This document shows positions 14,649-23,051 of a stretch of 34,335 bases of DNA, piece by piece. Under the pieces are notes generated by a model. That model made no database searches, had not been told where the DNA came from, and saw nothing but the letters and a program-made list of their open reading frames with translations. Each line of letters opens with the position of its first letter. Positions within the stretch are counted from its first letter, which is position 1. The position numbers and the translations under genes were made by a program. This DNA is from Hyphomicrobium sp. (lineage in GTDB: Bacteria; Pseudomonadota; Alphaproteobacteria; Rhizobiales; Hyphomicrobiaceae), in assembly GCA_019751875.1 (NCBI GenBank), contig JAIEMV010000021.1, positions 1 to 34,335 of the forward strand, given 5' to 3'.

Positions 14649-15854
14649 TTACGAGACCTGCCGGTGATCAGCCAGCGCATATTTTTCCCAAGCGTCCATC
14701 AAATCTCGCCGCTTTTCCAACAGATTCCCACGACGGTAGGCTGCCTCGGTCTTGCTTTTGATACTATGCGCCAAAGCCATCTCCGCGACCTCTGAAGGAA
14801 CATTGGTCTCTTCGCTACACCAGTCGCGAAACGTGCTTCGAAAGCCGTGAGCGGTGACGTTCGTCTCCAGACGCCGAAGAGCCATCGTCAGCGCCATGTC
14901 CGATAAAATTTTTCCAGTTCGGGGCGACGGGAACAGAAAATCACTTTTGGGGTTCATCGCCCTCGCAGTCCGAACGATTTCCATGGCGCGATCAGCAAGT
15001 GGGACTACGTGCTCCCTCTCAGCCTTCATGCGTTCCGCTGGAACGATCCATAATTTCGAGAGCAGGTCGAACTCACTCCACCTCGCACCTCGAACTTCTC
15101 CGGAGCGAGCAGCTGTTAGAATTAGAAATTCTAATGCTAAGCCAACGATGTTCGAAGCGTCGGAAGATCTTAATCGATTTAGAAACTGGGGAAGTTGATT
15201 GTAGGGAAGCGCCTCAAAATGGCTGTTGGACTTGGTTTGCCGAGGCAGTCCAATGGTCGCTATGCGACATGGGTTTTCCCCGCTCCGATGTCCTGCTGCT
15301 GTAGCGTGATCTAGAGTGGTGCGAATTCGCTGCATCACGCGGCGAGCTGTTTCGGGCTTCGTGGTCCAGATCGGTAGAAGCACCCGCATAATATCGCCTG
15401 TCTCAATCCGGTTAACAGCGACAGTGCCGATAACGGGAAAAGCGTACTGCTCGAGTGTTCTGAGCCACTGGGCTGAGTGTTTGCTGTTGCGCCATCCACT
15501 ATGGTGCTCGCGGTGAACAATTTTGGCTATCGCTGCAAATGTCGGGACGCCGTGTCGTTCGGCTCTTCGTGCAGCCACAGGATCGATGCCGGACTTCGCT
15601 TTCCGACGAACCTCGTGAGCCAGATCTCTGGCTTCTCCCAACGTGACGATTTTGGCGCCGCCTAATCCGATATCGCGCCGCCTGCCGTTGCTTTGAATGC
15701 GCAAAACCCATCGCGCAGCGCCGGAAGGATCAACGACAAGATATAGTCCGTCTCCGTCGCCGTATCGCCCGGCCTTCTTGACCTGACGAACGAACACGGT
15801 TGTTAGGCGTTTCGAACTTGGTCGAACGCTTCTAGTGGTATCCGGTGAAGCCAT
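14649..15854 (-). CDS. Tyrosine site-specific integrase, P4-like with DUF4102 arm-binding domain
   Basis: A 401-residue recombinase that integrates and excises a mobile island. The ATG at 15854 is used; an in-frame TTG at 15860 would add two residues. Residues ~20-105 match the DUF4102 N-terminal domain (GRYGDGDGLYLVVDPSGAAR, GLGGAKIVTLGEARDLA). Residues ~110-200 are the SAM-like core-binding region. The catalytic domain (~225-390) keeps all expected residues: Arg in TAARSGEVRGARW, Lys in ERMKAEREHVVPL, His and Arg in AHGFRSTFRDW, His in ALAHSIKSK and the nucleophile Tyr in EAAYRRGNLLEKRR. It therefore looks active. Its 5' end faces tRNA-Ser about 180 nt away, the usual layout when the tRNA 3' end is the attachment site. 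The island should extend to the left, towards lower coordinates. Confidence 0.96.
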   Translation of the reverse strand: MASPDTTRSVRPSSKRLTTVFVRQVKKAGRYGDGDGLYLVVDPSGAARWVLRIQSNGRRRDIGLGGAKIVTLGEARDLAHEVRRKAKSGIDPVAARRAERHGVPTFAAIAKIVHREHHSGWRNSKHSAQWLRTLEQYAFPVIGTVAVNRIETGDIMRVLLPIWTTKPETARRVMQRIRTTLDHATAAGHRSGENPCRIATIGLPRQTKSNSHFEALPYNQLPQFLNRLRSSDASNIVGLALEFLILTAARSGEVRGARWSEFDLLSKLWIVPAERMKAEREHVVPLADRAMEIVRTARAMNPKSDFLFPSPRTGKILSDMALTMALRRLETNVTAHGFRSTFRDWCSEETNVPSEVAEMALAHSIKSKTEAAYRRGNLLEKRRDLMDAWEKYALADHRQVS

Positions 15855-16034
15855 TGGCAAGGTACCGACTGCGAATCGTATCCCTCACTTCATACCACAT
15901 TTCTGTCGGGATGGTGCCGGCGCGCAGCGTATCACACCGGACCGCAGCGCACTAAAGCTGTATAAAAATTGCGAGGAATTTTAAATCTTTCCGAGCTCCA
16001 GCGACCTGCAGTGGATGTCGGCAGACTGGCGCGG

Positions 16035-16124
16035 TGGCGGAGAGAGTGGGATTCGAACCCACGGTAGAGTTTCCCCTACACACGCGTTCCAGGCGTGCGC
16101 CTTAAACCACTCGGCCACCTCTCC
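16035..16124 (-). tRNA. tRNA-Ser (anticodon GGA), CCA encoded
   Basis: The 90-nt minus-strand sequence begins GGAGAGGTGGCCGAGTGG and ends GTTCGAATCCC, CTCTCTCC, G and CCA. The acceptor stem pairs fully (one G-T), the anticodon loop reads CTGGAAC (anticodon GGA, codons UCC/UCU), and the long variable arm (GTAGGGGAAACTCTAC) is typical of serine tRNAs. It is complete beside the integrase gene, so integration appears to have restored its 3' end. Confidence 0.97.
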
Positions 16125-16368
16125 GTGTCCAGCTTGGGAGCGGCGCACTTAACCTGAACTGCACTGCGATGGCAACACGTCACTGCTCCGCCACGTTGCT
16201 GAGGCAAGGAGACGCGGCGATTTCTGTTCGATGGTGGCTTCAGGCAGCAATTCGGCCTCCTTGGTATGGCATGGCGGGAGCCCCCGAGCCTGCATGCTTG
16301 CCGCAGGGATCAAAGCGCGGCAAGGAAGGCAATCTGCTTTTTCCGCACTCTCGAACGGAAACACGCGC

Positions 16369-16683
16369 ATGGCCGTTTTCAGATTCCTCGCCGCGCTGTT
16401 CGCGCTGATTGCAGTTGTCGCCTTTATTGCGGACGTGACGCCCCGACTGAGCGGCACCGGACCATTCGTGTCGACGGCTCTCGATACGCAATGGGGGCGG
16501 ATCTCTCCCAACACGCTGAAGAGCGCGCGCGAGAGCTTGAGCAATTCGATCTCACCGGCAGCATGGCGCGGATTGGAAGCGGCGGTGCTCGGCTTTCCGA
16601 CATGGGGCGTGTTCGGCACACTTGCACTTCTCTGCGGGGTTGTCGGCCGGCGACGTCACCGCATCAACGTTTTCGTCAACTGA
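16369..16683 (+). CDS. Small two-helix membrane protein, conserved hypothetical type
   Basis: A 104-residue product from the ATG at 16369 (GGAA upstream); the frame extends further back but that part reads as non-coding. The first helix is at ~3-23 (VFRFLAALFALIAVVAFIADV), also readable as a signal anchor. A polar loop follows (GPFVSTALDTQWGRISPNTL) and then a second helix at ~70-90 (LGFPTWGVFGTLALLCGVVG) ending in a basic RRRHR tail. It resembles short uncharacterised two-helix proteins common in Rhizobiales; no function is known. It converges on the next gene with an 8-nt overlap of the 3' ends. Confidence 0.75.
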   Translation: MAVFRFLAALFALIAVVAFIADVTPRLSGTGPFVSTALDTQWGRISPNTLKSARESLSNSISPAAWRGLEAAVLGFPTWGVFGTLALLCGVVGRRRHRINVFVN

Positions 16684-17569
16684 GCCGGGCCGCTGTCTCC
16701 TGAAGCGCGCTAGCGGTTTGTCCGATGGGGATTTGGCGCGCAAAATCCTCGACGATGCCAATCAGCATCAGAAGCAGCAGCACGCCGATGAGCGCCAGCA
16801 TGAAATTGTTGTGGGAGGCGTTAAGACGCGCAATCTCGAGATCTTCGACGAGCGTGTTTTCCGCATCAGTCGCCTTCACGCCGAGCATCTTGGAGCGGAC
16901 AGAGCGGCGGACCGAACCGCGGTCGATGAGCGGCAGGCGCGCCCGTTCGGCAATCTTCCCTGCGATCTCGACATAGGGGAAAACGGGATCGCTATCGGCT
17001 TCGCTCACGTAACCCAGTCGGACGACGGATCCATCCTTGAGATTGACGCGGGCGCCCTTCATCAACACGGGCACCAACGCGCCACCGTAGATCTCGCGCC
17101 GCGTTTCGACGGACTGGACCTGGTCGTACGGGAACTCGTAGCTGCGATAGCGCAACATCGGCGTCGGGCCACGGCCAGAGGGAAGCGTCATGCGCACCTT
17201 TTCGCGGCCGAGATGAACGCGGGTGCGAATGGAGAACATCATCTCGACGAAGACCAGGAACATGAGTGCCGTGAAGACGGCGGCGAGCACAAGCAGACCG
17301 ACATTGTCAGCGAGGTGACCCGCGGCGGCGCGCATGCCGATCATCGCCGGCAGGCTAGCGAAGAAGGGCAGCAGAAGCAGAAAGACGAGGCAGAAGATGG
17401 TGGTGCGCAGAGTGCTCGCGCCATAGTCTTCGGGCTCGGCCACATAGGGGTCTGACGCGGTCGGCGCCTGAGGGTCGGCAGGGGGCAAAGCCGCCAGAGC
17501 GGCTTCCTTTGGTCCGATGTCGGGGTGGCCGACCGGTGGATCTCCGGCAAGCACTGCACTCTCCGTCAT
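16676..17569 (-). CDS. Uncharacterised three-helix membrane protein with a PH-like middle domain
   Basis: 297 residues. A Pro/Ala-rich cytoplasmic head (~1-50) precedes two membrane helices (~56-78, TTIFCLVFLLLLPFFASL; ~90-112, VGLLVLAAVFTALMFLVFVE). A soluble domain (~113-245) contains LRYRSYEFPYDQVQSVETR and NLKDGSVVRLGYVSE, which looks like a bacterial PH-type beta domain (inference). A third helix lies at ~257-277 (FMLALIGVLLLLMLIGIVED). No enzymatic motif was seen. It is transcribed away from msrA, with 155 nt between the two starts. Role unknown. Confidence 0.8.
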   Translation of the reverse strand: MTESAVLAGDPPVGHPDIGPKEAALAALPPADPQAPTASDPYVAEPEDYGASTLRTTIFCLVFLLLLPFFASLPAMIGMRAAAGHLADNVGLLVLAAVFTALMFLVFVEMMFSIRTRVHLGREKVRMTLPSGRGPTPMLRYRSYEFPYDQVQSVETRREIYGGALVPVLMKGARVNLKDGSVVRLGYVSEADSDPVFPYVEIAGKIAERARLPLIDRGSVRRSVRSKMLGVKATDAENTLVEDLEIARLNASHNNFMLALIGVLLLLMLIGIVEDFARQIPIGQTASALQETAARLS

Positions 17570-17724
17570 GGGCTCTCCTCGTTCGCCTGTTCGTCAGTCT
17601 CGACCGCAACCTTGCCAAGAGTTTATCAAGGCGGAGCGAAACTGCCAGCACCTGGCGATAGTATTGGACTGGTGAGAGGTGTCCGCGCCACGCGGGGCGG
17701 ATGCACCTGAACGAGGACGAGCCC

Positions 17725-18387
17725 ATGTTCTTCACGCACAAGAAATCAGAAATGCCGACGGCGGCGACGGCGCTGCCCGGCCGCGCGCAGCCCTTGCCCA
17801 CCGCAAGCACGCACTTTGTGAATGGCCGGCCGCTGAAGGGGCCGTATCCGGCCGGCAGCGAGATGGCGATGTTCGGTATGGGGTGCTTCTGGGGCATCGA
17901 GCGCAAGTTCTGGCAGCTTGGCGACGGCATAGTCGTAACGGGCGTCGGATATGCCGGTGGACTGACGCCGAACCCTACCTACGAGGAGGTTTGCACCGGG
18001 CGGACTGGGCACAATGAAGTGGTCTTGGTCGTCTTCGACCCGGCGCGCATCACATATAGCGCGCTGCTGCGGCTGTTCTGGGAGAACCACGATCCGACGC
18101 AAGGATACCGGCAGGGGAATGATGTCGGCACCCAGTACCGCTCTGGGATCTACACGTTCAGCGAAGGGCAACAGGCCATGGCTGAAGCGTCGCGACATGC
18201 GTTCCAGGAGCGGCTGACTGAGGCAGGCTTTGGTCGCATTACGACCGAGATCCTCTCGGCGCCGACGTTTTACTGGGCGGAGGACTACCACCAGCAGTAC
18301 CTGGCGAAGGTGCCGCACGGATACTGTGGTGTTGGTGGAACCGGCGTGTCGTGTCCGCTGCCGACGGTAGCGGCGAGCGCCGTCTAG
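17725..18387 (+). CDS. msrA: Peptide methionine sulfoxide reductase A
   Basis: A 220-residue cytoplasmic repair enzyme that reduces methionine-S-sulfoxide in proteins, with electrons from thioredoxin. The start at 17725 ([11 protein letters not shown]) is chosen because GAGGA lies 7 nt upstream and long MsrA proteins of this group begin this way; an ATG at 17701 would add eight residues. The catalytic motif [11 protein letters not shown] is intact, followed by [22 protein letters not shown], the substrate-binding region [23 protein letters not shown] split by one residue class, and YHQQYL. Resolving cysteines are present in the tail ([14 protein letters not shown]). It converges on the mepA-like gene with only 3 nt between stops. 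Confidence 0.96.
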   Translation: MFFTHKKSEMPTAATALPGRAQPLPTASTHFVNGRPLKGPYPAGSEMAMFGMGCFWGIERKFWQLGDGIVVTGVGYAGGLTPNPTYEEVCTGRTGHNEVVLVVFDPARITYSALLRLFWENHDPTQGYRQGNDVGTQYRSGIYTFSEGQQAMAEASRHAFQERLTEAGFGRITTEILSAPTFYWAEDYHQQYLAKVPHGYCGVGGTGVSCPLPTVAASAV

Positions 18388-18390
18388 GGC

Positions 18391-19575
18391 CTACTTGGCG
18401 TCCGCCGACTTCTTGTTCTGCGGCACGCTGACGGCCTTAGCGGGCTTGACCGCCTTGGCCGTAGGCTCCTTGGAAGGAGCAGGTGCCGTCGGTTCGATGC
18501 CGGCGTCGTCCGCCACGACAGCGCTGCACTCGGGCGGCAGATCGGCCAAAGTCAGCGGAGGCTTCGGCTTCACGGGTTTTACCGGCTCGACGGGCCGCGG
18601 CCTCGGCTTTGGCGGGGCCGTTAGAAGTTTGAACCAGTCATCAAGTTCCTTGCCGCAGCCATCGTCGCCGGGGATCGGTGCCTGCTTGGTGCAGGTCGGC
18701 GAGTCGGCCGGACAGCCGATGCGAACGTGGAAATGGTAGAAATGGCCCCAGTAGGGGCGGACTTTCGCGAGCCAGGCGCGGTTGGTGCCAGCGGCTTCAC
18801 ACAATGCTTTCTTGATTGCTGGATGAACCAGCACACGTTCGACCTGCGGATAGGAGGCTGCGCGGCGGACGATATTCACCTGACCCTGGCCCCAGACCTT
18901 CGGATTGACCGAAAGGTTGTCCGAAGCGAGCATGGACGTGGCGGCAAGATTTTCACGCTCGGCCTTCGAGAGGCGGCGCGACGGCATCGGCGTGAACCAG
19001 ATGTCAGCGTCGAGGCCGAGTTGGTGGGAGGCATGACCCGTCAGCATCGGACCGCCGCGAGGCTGGGAAATGTCGCCGACGAGGAGGCCGGGCCAGCTGT
19101 CCTTCTGCTTCACTTCGCCAGCATACTTTTCCAGCAGCGCAATCAATTTGGGATGACCCCAGTTGCGGTTGCGCGAGAGGCGCATGGCCTGCCACGCAGG
19201 GCCATCAATGGGAAGTGCGGTAGCGCCGGCAAGACAGCCGCGTGAATAAGCGCCGATGGCACGGGCTTTCATCGGCGCCGGGGACTTGAGTGCGCCGAAC
19301 AGCTTCTTGGCGGGGATCGTATCCTTCGCCTTGGCCACTGGCGGCTTGGCGGGGGACTTGGCTGAGGGCGACGCCGGCGCTGAAGACTGGGCGCCAGCCT
19401 CGACGGTTTCGTGCGTTCCCGGCTTGTGATCTGCGGCGGGAGAAGCGGCAGCGGCAGCTTTAGCCGCGGAGGCGGCGCCGGGAAACTGAAGGCTCTCGAC
19501 CGCCCATGCGGAGGCTGACGCCGCGACCATAGACATCGCGATCAGCAGGCTCAATCGTTTGCTTCGATCCCGCAT
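18391..19575 (-). CDS. mepA: Penicillin-insensitive murein endopeptidase (MepA-like) with long disordered ends
   Basis: A 394-residue periplasmic peptidase expected to cleave D-Ala-meso-DAP cross-links in peptidoglycan. A signal peptide is visible (MRDRSKRLSLLIAMSMVAASASAWA). An Ala/Pro/Lys-rich spacer runs to ~95. The M74-type domain (~100-300) has RGCLAGATALPIDGPAWQAM, NWGHPKLIALLEKY, GDISQPRGGPMLTGHASH, the metal-binding HQLGLDADIWFTPMP and HFYHFHVRIGCP, plus paired cysteines (CPADSPTC, GDDGCG). The tail beyond ~305 is Pro/Lys-rich (PKPRPRPVEPVKPVKPKPP) with a short DLPPECSAVV block. E. coli MepA is about 274 residues, so both ends are extended. The basic Pro-rich parts may bind or span the cell wall (inference). 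Confidence 0.9.
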   Translation of the reverse strand: MRDRSKRLSLLIAMSMVAASASAWAVESLQFPGAASAAKAAAAASPAADHKPGTHETVEAGAQSSAPASPSAKSPAKPPVAKAKDTIPAKKLFGALKSPAPMKARAIGAYSRGCLAGATALPIDGPAWQAMRLSRNRNWGHPKLIALLEKYAGEVKQKDSWPGLLVGDISQPRGGPMLTGHASHQLGLDADIWFTPMPSRRLSKAERENLAATSMLASDNLSVNPKVWGQGQVNIVRRAASYPQVERVLVHPAIKKALCEAAGTNRAWLAKVRPYWGHFYHFHVRIGCPADSPTCTKQAPIPGDDGCGKELDDWFKLLTAPPKPRPRPVEPVKPVKPKPPLTLADLPPECSAVVADDAGIEPTAPAPSKEPTAKAVKPAKAVSVPQNKKSADAK

Positions 19576-19782
19576 CTGGCCCCGTACTTACTCGCGTGTC
19601 AGTTTAACCCAGGAGTGGGCTAAATTGCGACCCCTGCAGACGCGATCTGCATTCACACTCGTCTGTAGCGGATCGCTATGCGGAAAAGCCAAGAAGTGAC
19701 TGATCGACCGAATAAAATGACACTGAGGGAAATTCCCGCCACGGCCGCGGCCAAGTCTCGGCTGGAGACCGGGAGTTGGCTC

Positions 19783-20406
19783 ATGACGGGTCCGGTCAAA
19801 CGCCAGACGCATTATATTCTCGCCCATGGTGCCGGGGCAGGCATGACGAGCCCTTTTCTCACACGCGTGGCTCAATTGCTGGATGAGGGCGGCGCGACGG
19901 TGCACCGGTTCGAGTTCGGCTACATGGCGGCACGCACCGCGGAGGGTGGACGACGCCCGGCACCGCGCGCTGAAACTTTGGTCGACGAATACCTTGCTGC
20001 GATCGTGCGATGCCGGGCGCGTATCGGCCCTCGGGCGCGGCTTTTCATCGGCGGCAAATCGATGGGCGGGCGCATCGCTTGCCTCGCGTCAGCCAGCGCC
20101 GGCGATATGAAAATCAGTGGTGTTGCCGTACTGGGTTTTCCATTGAAGCCGCCGGGCAAGCCCCATGCTTCGCGCGCTGGTATCATCGAAAACCTGTCGA
20201 TACCGGCGCTCATCGTGCAGGGCACGCGAGATGCTTTCGGCGGAGCGGAGGCGTTTGCGGAGCTCCGCATGCCAGCGCACGTTCGGCTTCATTGGATTGC
20301 CGATGGGGATCACGATCTCAAGCCGCGCAAGATATCCGGACGGACACACGACGAGACGTTGCAAGACGCCGCGGAAGCGCTGCTCGGCTTTTTCCGTCGG
20401 AGATGA
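19783..20406 (+). CDS. Alpha/beta hydrolase of the KANL3/Tex30 type
   Basis: A 207-residue predicted cytoplasmic hydrolase. The ATG at 19783 is preferred: GGGAG lies 7 nt upstream and the length fits the family. An ATG at 19678 would add 35 residues of poor quality. Motifs in order: oxyanion region LAHGAGAGMTSPFL, RFEFGYM, the nucleophile elbow FIGGKSMGGRIA (Ser), VLGFPLKPPGKP, the acid region VQGTRDAFG (Asp) and the catalytic His in IADGDHDLKPRK. The triad is therefore complete. The substrate is unknown; dienelactone-hydrolase-like or esterase activity is possible. It ends 2 nt before the convergent TerB-like gene. Confidence 0.9.
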   Translation: MTGPVKRQTHYILAHGAGAGMTSPFLTRVAQLLDEGGATVHRFEFGYMAARTAEGGRRPAPRAETLVDEYLAAIVRCRARIGPRARLFIGGKSMGGRIACLASASAGDMKISGVAVLGFPLKPPGKPHASRAGIIENLSIPALIVQGTRDAFGGAEAFAELRMPAHVRLHWIADGDHDLKPRKISGRTHDETLQDAAEALLGFFRRR

Positions 20407-20408
20407 CC

Positions 20409-20825
20409 TCAGACGCGCTGGTGGCGAGCGCGGGCAGCCCGTTCCAGCGCGGCGCAGGTGAGTTTGTCGAGGCCGAGCGCTTCGGCGAGCAGCTCGAGGC
20501 AGCGGATCTCTTCTTCGCGGACTTGGAGATCACTGGCGGCGACCTCTGCTGCGAGAACGTACGCTGTCTCATATAGGCGGCGGGGCAGCGTGTCTTTCAC
20601 CAGTTGAAGAACAGCCCTCAAGCCATCGGGCTTTTTGAGGAGCTTTCCGCAGGCTTGCGCTTCGTGCACGAGCCAGTCGCGATTGTAGCCTTCGAACGGC
20701 GGCAGTTCCGATACGATGGACCCGATGCGGCGGAGTTCTTCGTCGGAGATCTCACGATCGACGGCTGAAATCGTGATCATTGCGAAGATCAAAGCTTCAG
20801 GGGCGGTCAATTTCGCGTCGGTCAT
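20409..20825 (-). CDS. TerB-like tellurite-resistance-domain protein
   Basis: A 138-residue all-helical protein. It has the TerB-type pattern: APEALIFAMITISAVDREIS, DEELRRIGSIVSELP, AYVLAAEVAASDLQVREEE and IRCLELLAEALGLDKL, with acidic positions after each hydrophobic helix that may hold a metal ion. TerB domains occur in stress and envelope proteins; single-domain forms like this have no settled function. The start at 20825 is the only good one. It lies 180 nt downstream of tadC on the same strand, so it might be transcribed with the pilus operon. Confidence 0.85.
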   Translation of the reverse strand: MTDAKLTAPEALIFAMITISAVDREISDEELRRIGSIVSELPPFEGYNRDWLVHEAQACGKLLKKPDGLRAVLQLVKDTLPRRLYETAYVLAAEVAASDLQVREEEIRCLELLAEALGLDKLTCAALERAARARHQRV

Positions 20826-20850
20826 CGAGGTCCTGTCTTGGTCGGGGTGG

Positions 20851-20875
20851 CGTTCAGTTCGTTCATATCTGAACG
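20851..20875. repeat. Short inverted repeat between tadC and the TerB-like gene
   Basis: CGTTCAG (20851-20857) and CTGAACG (20869-20875) are perfect 7-bp arms around an 11-nt spacer, 26 nt upstream of the TerB-like start. No T-run follows on either strand. It could be an operator for the TerB-like gene or a weak hairpin ending the pilus operon; neither is established. Confidence 0.35.
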
Positions 20876-21005
20876 CAGGTGAAGGTGAGTGGCCTCGGCG
20901 TCAACCCCTCGAAACTGCGGCGTATGGCCAACCGAATCCAGGCTGCACTCGGGCGAAGCCCATGGAGATGAAGGCGAGCCGGATGGTGCTGCGTGCGCCG
21001 GCCGC

Positions 21006-21989
21006 TCAGGTGTAGCCGAGATAGCGGATCGCGGCGGGACCCAAAATGACGAGGAAGAGCACCGGCAGGAAGAAGATGATCATCGGAACGGTCAGCTTCG
21101 GCGGCAGCGCGGCGGCCTTCTTTTCGGCTTCACCCATGCGGATGTCGCGGTTTTCCTTAGCCATCACGCGCAGTGCCTGACTAACTGGCGTGCCGTAGCG
21201 TTCGGCCTGAATGAGTGCCGTCGCGACGGATTTAACACCGGGAATTCCGGTTCGCTTGCCGAGATTCTCAAATGCGAGCCGACGTTCGCCGAGGTAGGAG
21301 AGTTCAGCCGTGGTCAGTGCCAGTTCTTCGCCGAGTTCGAGCGACTGCTGGGTGATTTCCTTGGCAACTTTGCCAAAAGCTGACTCGACTGACATACCCG
21401 ACTGCACACAGATGAGGAGCATGTCGAGAGAATCCGGGAACGCCTGGCGGATCGACTGCTGTCGCTTCTGTGCAAGATTTTCAATGAACACGTTAGGCAA
21501 ATAGAAGCCGATGACGCCGGCGCAGAGCGCCATCATGAACTTGATGACCGGCGGGTACTCCAACTGCATCCCGAAGAAAATATAGAAGAGCGCGAAGAGG
21601 AAGACGAGCGGCGGCATCGCCACGCGGAAGAAGATGTAGGCGATGAGCGGGGCCTGTCCGCGCAGACCGGCCGTCTTCAGCTTGTTGCGAACGTCTTCGT
21701 TATCGAACTGCGCGCGCAGATCGAAACGGTCGACGATTTCCTGCATGTAGCCCTTCGGGGTTTGGCGCAGTTTTGCTTGACTGGATTGACGCTCCTTCAA
21801 GGCCAGTTCTTGGAGACGCTGCGAACGCATCTTGTCGCGCTCGACCGCCATGACCTTCATGCGCTGGTTGAGCCTATCCTTTTGGAGCATAGGCATGGCG
21901 ACCGACAGCACCGTGGCGAATGCCGCAACGGCCGCTAGCATCGTCGCGAGCATCTGCGGATTCATGATTGCGTCGATGAGACCCTGCAT
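21006..21989 (-). CDS. tadC: Tad pilus inner-membrane platform protein TadC
   Basis: A 327-residue platform protein of the Flp/Tad pilus assembly machine. One N-terminal helix (~13-33) precedes a basic cytoplasmic stretch, then two helices (~115-165, IFFRVAMPPLVFLFALFYIF; FMMALCAGVIGFYLPNVF). The GspF/T2SSF domain (~180-300) has RQAFPDSLDMLLICVQSGM, SVESAFGKVAKE, ALTTAELSYLGERRLAFENL and a final helix LTVPMIIFFLPVLFLVILG. It works with TadB and the CpaF ATPase. It starts 48 nt after the tadB stop and is the last recognised Tad gene here; tadD does not follow. Confidence 0.96.
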   Translation of the reverse strand: MQGLIDAIMNPQMLATMLAAVAAFATVLSVAMPMLQKDRLNQRMKVMAVERDKMRSQRLQELALKERQSSQAKLRQTPKGYMQEIVDRFDLRAQFDNEDVRNKLKTAGLRGQAPLIAYIFFRVAMPPLVFLFALFYIFFGMQLEYPPVIKFMMALCAGVIGFYLPNVFIENLAQKRQQSIRQAFPDSLDMLLICVQSGMSVESAFGKVAKEITQQSLELGEELALTTAELSYLGERRLAFENLGKRTGIPGVKSVATALIQAERYGTPVSQALRVMAKENRDIRMGEAEKKAAALPPKLTVPMIIFFLPVLFLVILGPAAIRYLGYT

Positions 21990-22037
21990 GTCGGTAGCCT
22001 TTTTACCCTGCTTTCGGACGAACCTGCGGCCGGACTT

Positions 22038-23051
22038 TTAGAACTTGAAGTTGATCATCTTCTTCATGACCATGATGCCGCAGAACATCCAGAACCCTCC
22101 GACGAGCAACAAAAGATTGCCGACCGTCGTGTTGAACAAAGGCATGATGTAATCGGGTGACGACATGTAGGTCATGGTCATGACTCCCGGCGGTAGAGAG
22201 CCCAAAACGCCGGCCGACGACTTCGCTTCAGCGGAGAGCGCCTTGACCTTCATCTCCATGCGGAAGCGATCGCGCAGCACGCTGGACAGGTTGCCGAGTG
22301 CTTCAGAAAGGTTACCGCCGGCCTGCTGCTGGATGCTGATGACAATGGCAAGAAACTTCACTTCCGCCAGCGGCATGCGCACGATGAGACGGTCCAGCGC
22401 CTCGGATAGTGAAACGCCGACCCGCATCTGCTCCACGACGTAGCGGAACTCGCCAGCGATCGGCTCAGGGCTTTCGCGCGCGATGATCTGAAGGCACTCA
22501 TTGAGCGGCAGACCCGACTTGACGCCGCGCACGACGACATCGATCGCATTTGCAAGTTCGGACTGGAATTTCTTCTGGCGCCGTTTGACGAGCTTGCCCA
22601 GGACCCAACGCGGCACGCCTAACGTACCAATGAGAAGCGCGGCGAAGGCGCCCATCAAAGCGCCGGAACCGCCGCCCATCCAGACGAATATCACGACCGA
22701 CAGAACCAAACCGAAAACCAGGCTTGTTATCCAAAAGGCACGCGGCTCGGCATCCAGGCCCGCACGCTCCAACTGCGTTCTAATCGACACCTTCTCGCGC
22801 GACTTTGCTCGCGCTTCCATGTCCTTGAGCGACTCGCTGACCTGCTTTTTGCGCTGAGCGGCGATATCCGCGGCGCTGCGGACACCTGTCGATGACGACT
22901 TCTTGGCGCGGGTCTCGGTGACACTCGCGACCCGCTTCTCGGTCTGCTTCTCTCCCGAAACGTAAGGATAGAGCAGCGCGAATACGAGCCCGGCGAACGT
23001 GAAGGCCGCAAGAAGAGCAATGAGCAGGGTCGCCGTATCACCATCAGCCAT
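22038..23051 (-). CDS. tadB: Tad pilus inner-membrane platform protein TadB
   Basis: 337 residues. The ATG at 23051 is preferred over a GTG at 23060 because GGGTGA lies 5 nt upstream; the gene then overlaps the end of cpaF by 8 nt, implying translational coupling. One helix lies at ~8-28 (LLIALLAAFTFAGLVFALLY), a basic region follows (~35-85), then two helices (~100-150, VFGLVLSVVIFVWMGGGSGA; AFAALLIGTLGVPRWVLG). The T2SSF domain (~165-290) has FQSELANAIDVVVRGVKSGL, PLNECLQIIARESPEPIAGE and GVSLSEALDRLIVRMPLAEV, and there is a C-terminal helix. Together with TadC it forms the membrane platform of the pilus motor. Confidence 0.96.
   Translation of the reverse strand: MADGDTATLLIALLAAFTFAGLVFALLYPYVSGEKQTEKRVASVTETRAKKSSSTGVRSAADIAAQRKKQVSESLKDMEARAKSREKVSIRTQLERAGLDAEPRAFWITSLVFGLVLSVVIFVWMGGGSGALMGAFAALLIGTLGVPRWVLGKLVKRRQKKFQSELANAIDVVVRGVKSGLPLNECLQIIARESPEPIAGEFRYVVEQMRVGVSLSEALDRLIVRMPLAEVKFLAIVISIQQQAGGNLSEALGNLSSVLRDRFRMEMKVKALSAEAKSSAGVLGSLPPGVMTMTYMSSPDYIMPLFNTTVGNLLLLVGGFWMFCGIMVMKKMINFKF

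Noticed and set aside
1-15854. Second attachment site (copy of the tRNA-Ser 3' end) in the left part of the window
   Set aside because: No convincing copy of the tRNA 3' sequence was found by eye. It may be outside the window or degraded.
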